Assembly (NCBI GenBank): GCA_002350105.1
Contig: DEDT01000019.1
Location: 1-45,697 of the forward strand
DNA from: Selenomonadaceae bacterium UBA2897
GTDB lineage: Bacteria > Bacillota > Negativicutes > Selenomonadales > Selenomonadaceae
Direction: 5' to 3'
Length of the DNA stretch: 45,697 bases
The position numbers were made by a program, and so were the translations under genes. The notes under the pieces are model-generated. The model had not been told where the DNA came from and searched no databases. It worked only from the letters and a program-made list of their open reading frames with translations. Positions 24,450 through 32,406 of this stretch are shown here, piece by piece. Every line of letters starts with the position of its first letter. Within the stretch, counting starts at the first letter, position 1.

Positions 24450-24892
24450 TGTTCTTCCTCCTTAGCGGATTTCGCTGCTTTTTCCTGTGCCATGGCTTTC
24501 GCCAGCGGCGCATAATACTTTTCCGGCAAACGGGTCACATGACCCGTCGCCAGGCTGGTAAAGACATTCTGGCTGAAGCCCGTCACGAGCACAACGCCCG
24601 TATCGGCCATGCGGATGGTGTAGGTGAACTCCATCTTCGCCCGCGTCATCGCCTTGGCCGTGGTCTCGATGAGCACATTGTCATCGAAGCGCGCGGGGCT
24701 CACGTACTTTGCATTGACCGCCGTGATGGGGTAGGAATACCCCGCCGCCGTGAGCTCGTTCAGGTCGATGCCCGCGGCCCGCAGATAGGCCACGCGGCCG
24801 ATCTCGAACCAGCGGATATAGTTGGAATGATGCACGACCGCCATCGCGTCCGTCTCATAGTAGTCGACATGATGCGTTACGGTTATCGCCAT
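24446..24892 (-). CDS. acyl-CoA thioesterase, 4HBT/YbgC hotdog family
   Basis: 148 residues from the ATG at 24892 (GGGAGG upstream). Hotdog-fold features: HVDYYETDAMAVVHHSNYIR, with the catalytic Asp in ETDAMAVVHH, then FEIGRVAYLRAAGID. It should hydrolyse acyl-CoA thioesters; the chain preference is unknown. The C-terminal ~25 residues are charged and Ala/Lys/Glu-rich. A moderate promoter (TTTGCC, 16 bases, TATACC; 24923-24950 on the minus strand) lies just upstream. First gene of the three-gene group. Confidence 0.88.
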   Translation of the reverse strand: MAITVTHHVDYYETDAMAVVHHSNYIRWFEIGRVAYLRAAGIDLNELTAAGYSYPITAVNAKYVSPARFDDNVLIETTAKAMTRAKMEFTYTIRMADTGVVLVTGFSQNVFTSLATGHVTRLPEKYYAPLAKAMAQEKAAKSAKEEEH

Positions 24893-25022
24893 GATCCCGC
24901 CTCCCTCGCATTTTTTACACAAGGTATAGCCTAAAGCAAAAGGCGGCAAAAGTCAAGGAACACGCGTCCCCACTTCTGCCGTCCGCAAAACCCGTAACAA
25001 ATACGCTTGAGTTGGCGTAAAA

Positions 25023-26189
25023 TCAGGCGAAAAGACCGCTCTGCTTAATGCACGCCGCCGCCTGCTGCAAGACTTCTTCGTCCTGCACGAGCGCCATGCG
25101 CACGAAGCCTTCACCCGAGGGGCCGAAGGCGCTGCCCGGCGTAACCATGACGCCCGCTTGATCGAGCAGGTCGAAGACGAATTTCTCCGACTCCTGATAG
25201 CCCGGCGCGATGGGTGCCCAGGCAAACATCGTGCCCTGCGGCTTGTCCATGTGCCAGCCCGCCGCCGCGAAGCTCTCCACGAGCACGTCGCGGCGCTTTT
25301 CATAGGCTGCGCGCGTGCTGTCCACTACGCTTTGGGGACTGTGGAGCGCCGCGATGGCCGCGTGTTGCACGGGCAGGAACATGCCGTAGTCCATGTTGGA
25401 TTTGAGCGTCCTGAGGTTCTGCACGACGTCCTTGTTGCCGACACAGAAGCCGATGCGCGCGCCCGCGAGGCCGTAGGTCTTCGAGAGAGAGTTGAACTCC
25501 ACGCCCACGTCCTTCGCGCCCGGATAGGCAAGGAAGCTGCCGCCCTTCCTGCCGTCGAATACGAGCTCACTATAGGCGTTGTCGTGCAGCACGATGATGT
25601 CGTACTTTTTCGCGAAGGCGATGAGCTCCTGGTACCAGCTGTCCGGTGCCAGCACCGTCGTCGGGTTGTTCGGATAGGAGACAATCATGAACTTCGCACG
25701 GCGCGCCACGTCCTCGGGGATATCCGCGAACTGGATGAGATAGTCGTGCTCCTTCTTCATGGGCATATAATAGATGTCCGCCTCCGCGATTTTCGGGCCG
25801 TCCGCAAAAATCGGATAGCAGGGATCCGGCACCAATGCGAGGTCGCCCTTGTCGAGGATGGAGAGACCGATATGTGCCAGTCCCTCCTGCGAGCCCATGA
25901 GAGAGCAGATCTCCGTCTGCGGGTCAAGCTCCACGCCGTAGCGGCGCGCATACCACTCACTCACCGTCTGCAGCAGCTCCGGCAGGTCACGCAGCGCGTA
26001 GAGATAGCTCTCCGGCTTCATGGCCTCCTCGGCCAGCTTCGCCATCACGGCCCTGGGCGGCGCGATGTTCGGCGCACCGACGGAGAGGTCGATGACCTGC
26101 TCCCCCGCGGCGAGCTTCGCCCGCTTCACGGCCGCGAGGCGCGCAAAGACGCCCTCCCCGAACTGCTGCATACGTGTGGCAAACTGCAT
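25023..26189 (-). CDS. dapL: class I/II PLP aminotransferase, LL-diaminopimelate aminotransferase-like
   Basis: 388 residues, fold type I. The PLP lysine is in EFNSLSKTYGLAGARIGFCVG (about residue 235), with SYPNNPTTV and HDNAYSELVF as cofactor motifs and SNMDYGMFLPVQHAAIAAL typical of the DapL/alanine-transaminase-like group. It may make LL-diaminopimelate for lysine and cell wall, or act on another amino acid; the two cannot be told apart here. It starts 29 bases after murI, which fits a cell-wall precursor unit. GGAGGAG precedes the start. Confidence 0.8.
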   Translation of the reverse strand: MQFATRMQQFGEGVFARLAAVKRAKLAAGEQVIDLSVGAPNIAPPRAVMAKLAEEAMKPESYLYALRDLPELLQTVSEWYARRYGVELDPQTEICSLMGSQEGLAHIGLSILDKGDLALVPDPCYPIFADGPKIAEADIYYMPMKKEHDYLIQFADIPEDVARRAKFMIVSYPNNPTTVLAPDSWYQELIAFAKKYDIIVLHDNAYSELVFDGRKGGSFLAYPGAKDVGVEFNSLSKTYGLAGARIGFCVGNKDVVQNLRTLKSNMDYGMFLPVQHAAIAALHSPQSVVDSTRAAYEKRRDVLVESFAAAGWHMDKPQGTMFAWAPIAPGYQESEKFVFDLLDQAGVMVTPGSAFGPSGEGFVRMALVQDEEVLQQAAACIKQSGLFA

Positions 26190-26218
26190 GATATGAACTC
26201 CTCCCCTGAATAAACAAA

Positions 26219-26998
26219 TTACAAACTGTATACCTGCGCAAGCTGCCGCAGGTAATGCTCGATGCGTGCGAGCCCGGTGGCGTCGCTGACGCGGCGGCCC
26301 GAATAATAATATGCGACATCGGGTACCAGCTGTTCCAGCTGGCCGCGCACAGCGAGCTGCCGCCGCAGCTCCCGTACCGTCCCCGCATTGCCGTCGACGA
26401 AGTGCATCGTCTCGGGCAGCAGATGGCGGAAGGCGGGCTTGAAATAATTGAAATGGGTACAGCCCAGCACCAGTGCCGAATACTGCGTGAGGTCGTAAGG
26501 CGCGAGCTCCCCTGCCAGGTAGTCGCGCACCGCCGGCGAATCGAATTCCTGCCGCTCCGCGAACTCCACGAGCCTGGGCAGCGCGAGCCGGTCCACGAGA
26601 TGGTCCTTGTCCACCTTGTCGATGAGCAGCTGCATCTTTTTGCCGTGCACGGTAATCGGCGTCGCCACCACGAGCACGCGGTGCGTACCGTCCTCATCCA
26701 GCGCGAGTTTCGCGGCCGGCTCCATGCCGATGATCGGCAGATCATAGCGCTCGCGCATGGCGGGCACGGCCACGGACGTCGCCGTATTGCATGCCACGAC
26801 GATGGCCTTGACATCCTGCTGCACGAGGAAGTCAAAGGCCTCGGCCACATGCTGCTGCACGGCCTCCGGCGTCTGCGTGCCGTAGGGCACATGATCCTCA
26901 TCCGCGAAAAAAATAAACTGCTCCTGTGGCAGGGCGCGGTGCGCCTCATAGAGCACCGACAGGCCGCCAATACCCGAATCAAAAACCGCAATTTTCAT
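26219..26998 (-). CDS. murI: glutamate racemase
   Basis: 259 residues from the ATG at 26998, with GGAGG 8 bases upstream. It makes D-glutamate for peptidoglycan. Both catalytic cysteines are present: VVACNTATSVAVPA (about residue 73) and ALVLGCTHFNYFKP (about 185). The N-terminal FDSGIGGLSVL is diagnostic. Followed closely by dapL. Upstream lies the antitoxin-RNA promoter, transcribed in the opposite direction. Confidence 0.97.
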   Translation of the reverse strand: MKIAVFDSGIGGLSVLYEAHRALPQEQFIFFADEDHVPYGTQTPEAVQQHVAEAFDFLVQQDVKAIVVACNTATSVAVPAMRERYDLPIIGMEPAAKLALDEDGTHRVLVVATPITVHGKKMQLLIDKVDKDHLVDRLALPRLVEFAERQEFDSPAVRDYLAGELAPYDLTQYSALVLGCTHFNYFKPAFRHLLPETMHFVDGNAGTVRELRRQLAVRGQLEQLVPDVAYYYSGRRVSDATGLARIEHYLRQLAQVYSL

Positions 26999-27008
26999 CC
27001 GGCAGACC

Positions 27009-27037
27009 TCCACAAAATTTATCGCTTATGCTATAAT
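27009..27037 (+). promoter_or_regulatory. promoter of the antitoxin RNA
   Basis: Extended -10 TGCTATAAT with TATAAT at 27032-27037, and a weak -35 TCCACA (27009-27014) at 17 bases. Start predicted near 27044. Confidence 0.7.
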
Positions 27038-27043
27038 ACACAT

Positions 27044-27142
27044 AGAAGGTGACACCGCCTGGCGGTCGCCCTCAAACAGTGCTTCGGTTAAAAAACGTTC
27101 GCCTTAACTGGGGTCCGGCCAGTGGCGGATTACTTTTTTAAC
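27044..27142 (+). ncRNA. probable antitoxin RNA of a type I system
   Basis: About 100 nt with no ORF. It has a GGTGAC..CGCC/GGCGGTCGCC hairpin at 27049-27072 and a GTCCG/CGGAT stem followed by a T-run near 27113-27140. Its 3' end overlaps the end of the convergent toxin ORF, giving antisense pairing as in TxpA/RatA-type systems. Function is inferred from layout. Confidence 0.6.
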
Positions 27143-27192
27143 TCTATGATGATGAACAGAACCAGTGAGAGCACTAAAATTAACTGTTCCAT
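27130..27192 (-). CDS. 20-residue hydrophobic peptide, putative type I (holin-like) toxin
   Basis: Very short gene: one membrane helix (ILVLSLVLFIII) with a polar N-terminus (MEQ) and a Lys end (ELKK). This matches the plan of the small holin-like toxins of Bacillota (Hol_Tox/TxpA-like), which insert into the membrane. An exceptionally strong Shine-Dalgarno (AAAGGGGGT) lies 6 bases before the ATG, and a near-consensus promoter lies about 50 bases upstream. A convergent small RNA overlaps its 3' end. I infer a type I toxin-antitoxin pair. Toxicity cannot be shown from sequence. Confidence 0.7.
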   Translation of the reverse strand: MEQLILVLSLVLFIIIELKK

Positions 27193-27241
27193 AGGCGTAC
27201 CCCCTTTCAGAGGGCAAGTACCGCCGAACGGTGCCAAAGCT

Positions 27242-27270
27242 ATTATAGCAAGCGGCTCCTTGTTTGACAA
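27242..27270 (-). promoter_or_regulatory. promoter of the toxin gene
   Basis: On the minus strand TTGTCA (27270 to 27265), 17-base spacer, TATAAT (27247 to 27242). Its -35 overlaps that of the divergent tRNA-Ser promoter. Confidence 0.8.
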
Positions 27271-27293
27271 GGTGAGAGGCAGCCTGCTATAAT
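27264..27293 (+). promoter_or_regulatory. promoter of tRNA-Ser
   Basis: TTGACA (27264-27269), 18-base spacer, TATAAT (27288-27293): both hexamers are perfect. The start falls a few bases before the tRNA. Confidence 0.85.
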
Positions 27294-27309
27294 AGCTTTG
27301 GTTGTTTAT

Positions 27310-27400
27310 GGAGAGGTACTCAAGTGGTTGAAGAGAGCGGTCTTGAAAACCGCCAGTGTCCGCAAGGGCAGCGTGGGTTCGAATCCCACCCTCTCCGCCA
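27310..27400 (+). tRNA. tRNA-Ser (UGA)
   Basis: 91 nt including encoded CCA. GGAGAGG/CCTCTCC acceptor stem, anticodon loop CTTGAAA with TGA, a long variable arm (class II) and the T-loop GGTTCGAATC. It is one of the few plus-strand genes. Confidence 0.97.
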
Positions 27401-27463
27401 TAAGGAAAAGCAAGCGGCGTGCGCCAGATGGTGCACGCCGCTTTTTCGTATGCCCTGTTCTTT

Positions 27464-30313
27464 TCAGGCATGTTCCCGCAGGAAATCCTCGTAGTCGGCG
27501 GGCAGCATGGGGCGGCCATAGCGGAAGCCCTGCCCGTACTCGCAGCCGCAGGCGATCAGCAGCTGCTCCTGCTCCTCCGTCTCGATGCCCTCGCAGATCA
27601 CGCGCATGCCCAGCGCATGACCGAGGTCGATCATCTGGCGCAGCACGATCTGCATGCGCGACGAGTCCTCCGAGGCCACGAGCAGCGAGCGATCGATCTT
27701 CATCACGTCGAGGGGCAGCTGGTTCAGCAGCGCAAGATCTGAGTAGCCGCTGCCGAAGTCGTCCATATCGATGGCGAAACCCATGCCGTGCAGCTTGTTG
27801 ATGATGTGCAGCGAATGCTCCCGCATCTTGTCATCCGTAAAGGCAAAGGCCGTCTCCGTGAGCTCCAGCTCGATGCCTTCCGTGCCGAAATGCGCGACCA
27901 TGCCCTCCATCTGCTGCAGGTAGCCCTGCTCGCGCATGTGCACACGCGACTGGTTCACGGATATGGGCAGTACGGGCAGTCCCCTCATACGGCACTGCAT
28001 CTGGAACTGCATGACGTGTGCGAGGTTGTAGAAATCCAGCTGGGAGATAAAGCCATTCTGCTCGAAGAGCGGGATGAAGCGCCCCGGCATCAGGAAGCCG
28101 AGCTCCTTATTCTGCCAGCGCACGAGCGCCTCCGCACCGACGCACTTGCACGTCCTGAGGTCATACTTCGGCTGGAACCAGATCTGGAATTCGCCGCGAT
28201 CCAGCGCCTCCTGCTGCAGGCTCTCCATGCGACTCGTGAGCAGCGTCTCGCGCTGCAGCGTACTGTTGAAGAACTGCACGGGCTGAGCACCGTGTGCCGC
28301 CAGCGTCGCGTTGTTGATGGCCGTCCGGATATCCATGGCCGGCGAGCCGAGGTAACAGACACCGGCTTCCAGCGCCACGTGCACCTTCATGTGCCCCACG
28401 GTCAGGAACTCGTTGTCCCGCAGCAGCTGCTGCAGCTGTGCCCGCAGCTCTTCTTTCCCCACGGGCAGCGTCAGCGCCACGAGATCGGCGGCCGACGAGC
28501 GCACGCCCGTGAGCTCGATGACGGGCAATTCGCCCAGCTGACGGCCCATGCGCTGCAACAGCTCCACGACGGCCTCTCGCCCATAGTTGCCTGCGAGCAC
28601 TTCGGGACGCACGATGCGCGCGACACAGACCGCACGCCCGGCCGAGCCCGTTCGTGCCAGCAGGATCGTCCCGTGGCGTTCCAGCCAGGACGAAGTATAG
28701 AGCCCCGTGACCGCATCGTGGTCGATGGTGCGCTGCAGTGCAGCCTCATTGGCCTTGCGCATACGGCGATAGCGCCAGAAAGCCAGCAGGGCCAGCAGGG
28801 CGGCGATAGCCACGGCCCAGCCAAAATAATGATAGTAGGTATAGAAGAACGACCCCGCCGAGCGCTCGCGCAGCGCCTTGCGCGTCTGCGCCGCATAGTA
28901 ATCATCCGTCACCTGATCGCCCATGTGATTGATTTCCTTGTCCAGCAGGCTCAGGAGGGCCGGATCGGCATCCTGCGGCACCCCCATCACGATGCCCCGT
29001 TGCATGGCCACGCGTCCCGATACCGCCAGGTCGGGGAATCGCCCCTGCAGCGTCTGGTACTGCGCGGTCTCCATGCGGACATAGGTGACATCGGCCTGCC
29101 CCGTCCGCACGGCCTCGAGACAGTCCTCGATGGTCTTATAGGTGCGCACCGACTTGCCGGGGAAATAGCGCGCCATCATCGCCTGCGCGAGGCGGTTGTC
29201 CAGTGTCGCGATGACCGCATTATCGGGCACACCCGTGCGCCGCGTCACACTGGTGAAATACGAAGTCATGAAAGGCGCCGTCTGGTTCAGGCCGCGCTCT
29301 GCACCCCAGCGCGGATTCCAAAACATGTTGAGCAGGATATCGGCCTTGCCCGCCTGCATATCCGCATAGGCCTGCTCATAGAAAGTGCTGGGGATCACCT
29401 CGATATTCACGCCGAGGTCCTCCTGCAGCCGATCCGCAACCACGCGCATGGCACCGTCCAGCTCGCCGTTTTCATCGATATAGGCATAGGGACGCTCGTT
29501 GGCCACGACCATGAGCCGTAGCTTGGGATGCTCCTGCAGATAGCACCGCTCTGCCCGGTTCAGCACCAGAGGCGGCAGCGGCAATTCCGTCTGACGCATC
29601 TTATACGTATCCGACAGGAAAGTCGGCCGCGTGAGCATGAGCCACTCCGACGCCCGGTTGAGTTCTTGCAGCAGCTCCTGACGGTCCTTGCGCACGACAA
29701 AGAACGTCGCGCGGAAATCGCCATAGGCCGCCGGCTCGTAATCCTCAAACATCGACCCCGAAAGGTCAAAGCCGTCAATCTGTCCCAGCTCGTAAGCCTT
29801 TGCCATGCTCGCGCGGTCGGGAAACGACTGCCAGTCTGCCCGCAAGCCCTGATTGGTCAGGACCTGCGTCGAAAGCCCGCTCGTGTAATTGCCCCCGATA
29901 TGCCCCAGCCGCAGCGGCCGCTCCCAACTCTGCGCAAAAGCGCCCGTACCACCGTGCAAATAGAGCGCCGTAAAGTTGAAGCCCACAGGGAAACGGCTGA
30001 AAGCCAGTTCCTGTCGCCGCTCCGGCGTTGAGGACACATCGGCGATCACATCGATTTCGCCACTACCCAGGCGCGCGAGGTTCTCCTGATACGTCCCCGG
30101 CATCATCACGGCCTCCATGCCCGCGTAGCTGGCCAGGACGCGCATGTAGTCGTCCACAGCCTGATTGCCAACCATCCTGCCATCCTGCACGTTGATCTTG
30201 TCATAGGTCATACCCACGCGCAGCTGCGGCTGTGCCGACGCCAGCGGCAGGCTGAGCAGACAGCAGAGCATGAACCACAAAAATAAAAGCTTCTTCCCCT
30301 TCACCCCAAGCAT
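27464..30313 (-). CDS. periplasmic-sensor EAL phosphodiesterase with two SBP_bac_3 domains
   Basis: 949 residues from the ATG at 30313 (GGAGG 7 bases upstream). A signal peptide (KKLLFLWFMLCCLLSLPLAS) is followed by two extracytoplasmic solute-binding-like domains (about 28-255 and 260-490), a membrane helix (about 505-525), a degenerate GGDEF domain in which no GGDEF signature remains (about 535-695), and a complete EAL domain (GAEALVRWQNK, ELTETAF, DMDDFGSGYSDL, VMKIDRSLL, EGIETEEQ). It should couple binding of a small ligand outside to hydrolysis of cyclic di-GMP inside. It follows tRNA-Ser convergently. Confidence 0.9.
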   Translation of the reverse strand: MLGVKGKKLLFLWFMLCCLLSLPLASAQPQLRVGMTYDKINVQDGRMVGNQAVDDYMRVLASYAGMEAVMMPGTYQENLARLGSGEIDVIADVSSTPERRQELAFSRFPVGFNFTALYLHGGTGAFAQSWERPLRLGHIGGNYTSGLSTQVLTNQGLRADWQSFPDRASMAKAYELGQIDGFDLSGSMFEDYEPAAYGDFRATFFVVRKDRQELLQELNRASEWLMLTRPTFLSDTYKMRQTELPLPPLVLNRAERCYLQEHPKLRLMVVANERPYAYIDENGELDGAMRVVADRLQEDLGVNIEVIPSTFYEQAYADMQAGKADILLNMFWNPRWGAERGLNQTAPFMTSYFTSVTRRTGVPDNAVIATLDNRLAQAMMARYFPGKSVRTYKTIEDCLEAVRTGQADVTYVRMETAQYQTLQGRFPDLAVSGRVAMQRGIVMGVPQDADPALLSLLDKEINHMGDQVTDDYYAAQTRKALRERSAGSFFYTYYHYFGWAVAIAALLALLAFWRYRRMRKANEAALQRTIDHDAVTGLYTSSWLERHGTILLARTGSAGRAVCVARIVRPEVLAGNYGREAVVELLQRMGRQLGELPVIELTGVRSSAADLVALTLPVGKEELRAQLQQLLRDNEFLTVGHMKVHVALEAGVCYLGSPAMDIRTAINNATLAAHGAQPVQFFNSTLQRETLLTSRMESLQQEALDRGEFQIWFQPKYDLRTCKCVGAEALVRWQNKELGFLMPGRFIPLFEQNGFISQLDFYNLAHVMQFQMQCRMRGLPVLPISVNQSRVHMREQGYLQQMEGMVAHFGTEGIELELTETAFAFTDDKMREHSLHIINKLHGMGFAIDMDDFGSGYSDLALLNQLPLDVMKIDRSLLVASEDSSRMQIVLRQMIDLGHALGMRVICEGIETEEQEQLLIACGCEYGQGFRYGRPMLPADYEDFLREHA

Positions 30314-30378
30314 AGCCATACCTCCGTCCGCCACTACGGTTCCGGTATCACTTCTTATGTAAGGATTGCCAGCCCATC

Positions 30379-31071
30379 TTACCGCATCTTTTCCGTCTGA
30401 TTGTCATCTTTCCTCAGATGCATGATGCGCCGCTTGCGGAATACGCTGCGGCGCGGATGCGGATGATAGAGCTGCCAGCCAAAGCGCAGCGCACAGCTGC
30501 GCAAGAGCAGCACGACGATAAAGCCCAGCCACGAAGCCGTCGCCTGGCCGAGCGGCCAGGCCGCGCACATGAGAAAGGCCCCTGCCAGCGAAGCCACGGC
30601 ATAGACATCCATGCGCAACACCACCGGCACCTTCTGCGCCATGAGGTCACGCAGCATGCCGCCGCCCACGGCCGTGATGCAGCCCAGCATCATCGGCAGC
30701 ACGTACTGTGCCCCCGGCTGGCGCATGCCCACGAGCACGCCCGTCACGGTAAAGGCGGCCAATCCGATGGTATCCGAAACGGTATAGAGGAAATTGACCT
30801 GCCGCTTGCGCGCCACATTGAAGGGCAGTACCGCGTAGGCCGCAGCCACCAGACAGGCCGTCGTCACGGAGAGCAGCAGGTCTGCGGGATGCACAAGTGC
30901 CGATGGCGGCGTCACCCCCACGAGCACATCGCGCACCATGCCGCCGCCCACAGCCGTGAGCACGGCCAGCACGACGATACCGAAGATATCCATGCGCCGC
31001 GAAATCCCCACCATCGCCCCCGAAACGGCAAAGGCTACCGTGCCCAGCCAGTCAAAAATCATCCAGGTCAT
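30379..31071 (-). CDS. TRIC/UPF0126 family membrane channel protein
   Basis: 230 residues with about seven membrane helices arranged as two repeats. Each repeat carries the signature glycine triplet: LTAVGGGMVRDVLVG (about residue 38) and ITAVGGGMLRDLMAQ (about 130). The family (YicG-like) forms trimeric cation channels related to animal TRIC proteins; transport of glycine or amino acids has also been proposed for bacterial members. The C-terminal ~35 residues are basic. The start at 31071 has a modest GGGG ribosome site; 31062 is an alternative. Confidence 0.9.
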   Translation of the reverse strand: MTWMIFDWLGTVAFAVSGAMVGISRRMDIFGIVVLAVLTAVGGGMVRDVLVGVTPPSALVHPADLLLSVTTACLVAAAYAVLPFNVARKRQVNFLYTVSDTIGLAAFTVTGVLVGMRQPGAQYVLPMMLGCITAVGGGMLRDLMAQKVPVVLRMDVYAVASLAGAFLMCAAWPLGQATASWLGFIVVLLLRSCALRFGWQLYHPHPRRSVFRKRRIMHLRKDDNQTEKMR

Positions 31072-31191
31072 AACCAGACCGCCCCTTAAAATATTCTATG
31101 TATAAAATCATAATTCGCCCCCGCCTGCAGGAATACCTGCCTAAAGTCACAAGGTTTTCTCGCCCCATTATGAAAAATTCATGGGGTAAAA

Positions 31192-31321
31192 TTATCCACA
31201 AGCGGTGGATAAAACTGTTGATAACCTGTGCTTTTTCCTGTGCATTATGTGGAAAAAAGGGTAGAAAAACAACGAACACGCTGTCCGGCCGGGGCCGTCA
31301 GCGTGTTCTGCCTGTGGATAA
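31192..31321. other. cluster of DnaA-box-like 9-mers
   Basis: Two perfect TTATCCACA boxes (31192-31200 on plus; 31313-31321 on minus) and two 8-of-9 matches on the minus strand (31204-31212, 31248-31256) lie in 130 bases of non-coding DNA between the asparaginase and TRIC genes. The remainder of this gap shows a CCCCAT/ATGGGG hairpin (31163-31186). Confidence 0.6.
31274..31308 (-). terminator. terminator after the asparaginase gene
   Basis: GAACACGCTG/CAGCGTGTTC stem with a GC-rich inner part, followed by GTTGTTTTT on the minus strand. Confidence 0.85.
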
Positions 31322-31330
31322 CCTAAGATT

Positions 31331-32311
31331 TCAATCCCGCTGCAACTGCTGGCGGATATACGCAGCATCCCGCGTCTCGGCCAGGAGCAGCATAAGCCGC
31401 GGCAGCAGGGCCTCCGTACTGAGCCTGCCGCCCGGTATGACGCCGAGGCGCTGGGCGCGCACGCCCATCTCGTAGCTGTCGAGATCTGTGCCGTCGTAGA
31501 GGCACTGCGTCGTGCAGATGATGAGACAGCCGTTGTCCCGCGCGTAAGCCAGCGTCGGCAGGAAATTCAGCGGCGACTCCTGACTCGGAATGCCGCCCGA
31601 GCCGTAGCCCTCGACGATTACGGCATGCAGGCCCTCATCGACGAACAGGCGCAGGATTTTGGGTGGCAGCCCTGGTACGAGCTTCAGTACGCCCACGCGC
31701 GTATCGAGCTGATCACGCAGGCGGAACTTCCCCGCGGGCCGCTCCTCCGGCTGGTACCAGTCGAGGCGTCCACAGGCATAGCGCCCTGCCAGCGGCCGGT
31801 TCAGCGTATCAAAGGCCGTAAACTGCCGCGTGCACATCTTGCGCGCCGCATTGCCGTAGATGATGCGCCCGCCGAAGGCCAGCCAGACACCCGCGCGCCC
31901 CGCAAGCGCCGTATGGAAAGCCGTGAGCAGGTTCTGCTCCGCATCGCCACCCGTCATGCCGATGGGCAGCTGCGAACCCGTGAAGACCACAGGCTTCGGC
32001 ACATTCTCCAGCATGTACCAGAGCGCCGCCGCGCTGTAGGCCATCGTATCCGTGCCATGCGTCACGACGAAACCATCGTAATTCGGCAGCTGCGTCGCGA
32101 TGGCCCGCGCCATGCTCTGCCAGTGCTCCGGCAGCAGATTGCTCGAATCCAGCTGCAATACCTGCAGGCAGTCCACCTCGCAGAGCGCGCCGAGCTCCGG
32201 CACCAGCGCGAGGATATCCTCCCCCGTGAGCGTCGGCACGAGCCCGTCCGGGCTGGGCCGTGAGGAAATGGTGCCGCCCGTGGCAATCACGCAGATTTTC
32301 TTCTTTTTCAT
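31331..32311 (-). CDS. ansA: asparaginase
   Basis: 326 residues. It hydrolyses L-asparagine to aspartate and ammonia. The two catalytic threonine motifs are present: IATGGTISSRP (residues about 9-19) and VVTHGTDTMAYSA (about 85). There is no signal peptide, so this is the cytoplasmic type I form. AGGGGGA precedes the start. Aspartate made here could feed the fumarate pathway encoded elsewhere in the window; that link is inference. Monocistronic, with its own terminator. Confidence 0.92.
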   Translation of the reverse strand: MKKKKICVIATGGTISSRPSPDGLVPTLTGEDILALVPELGALCEVDCLQVLQLDSSNLLPEHWQSMARAIATQLPNYDGFVVTHGTDTMAYSAAALWYMLENVPKPVVFTGSQLPIGMTGGDAEQNLLTAFHTALAGRAGVWLAFGGRIIYGNAARKMCTRQFTAFDTLNRPLAGRYACGRLDWYQPEERPAGKFRLRDQLDTRVGVLKLVPGLPPKILRLFVDEGLHAVIVEGYGSGGIPSQESPLNFLPTLAYARDNGCLIICTTQCLYDGTDLDSYEMGVRAQRLGVIPGGRLSTEALLPRLMLLLAETRDAAYIRQQLQRD

Positions 32312-32354
32312 CTTCTCTCCCCCTTTCTTCTTTTCCTTACCCTTCTACTATACA

Positions 32355-32380
32355 CCAAAAAAGGCGGCCTGTCGGCCGCC
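32355..32380 (-). terminator. terminator after brnQ
   Basis: Perfect GGCGGCC/GGCCGCC stem (32363-32380) with a TGTC loop, followed on the minus strand by TTTTTT. Confidence 0.92.
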
Positions 32381-32406
32381 TCAGCAACATCTATGGAATT
32401 TCTTTC

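Noticed and set aside
27130..27192. Prophage holin
   Set aside because: No phage genes lie nearby; the antisense RNA layout fits a type I toxin better.
31192..31321. Chromosome origin oriC
   Set aside because: No dnaA, dnaN, rpmH or gidB neighbours and no clear AT-rich unwinding region; only a box cluster can be claimed.
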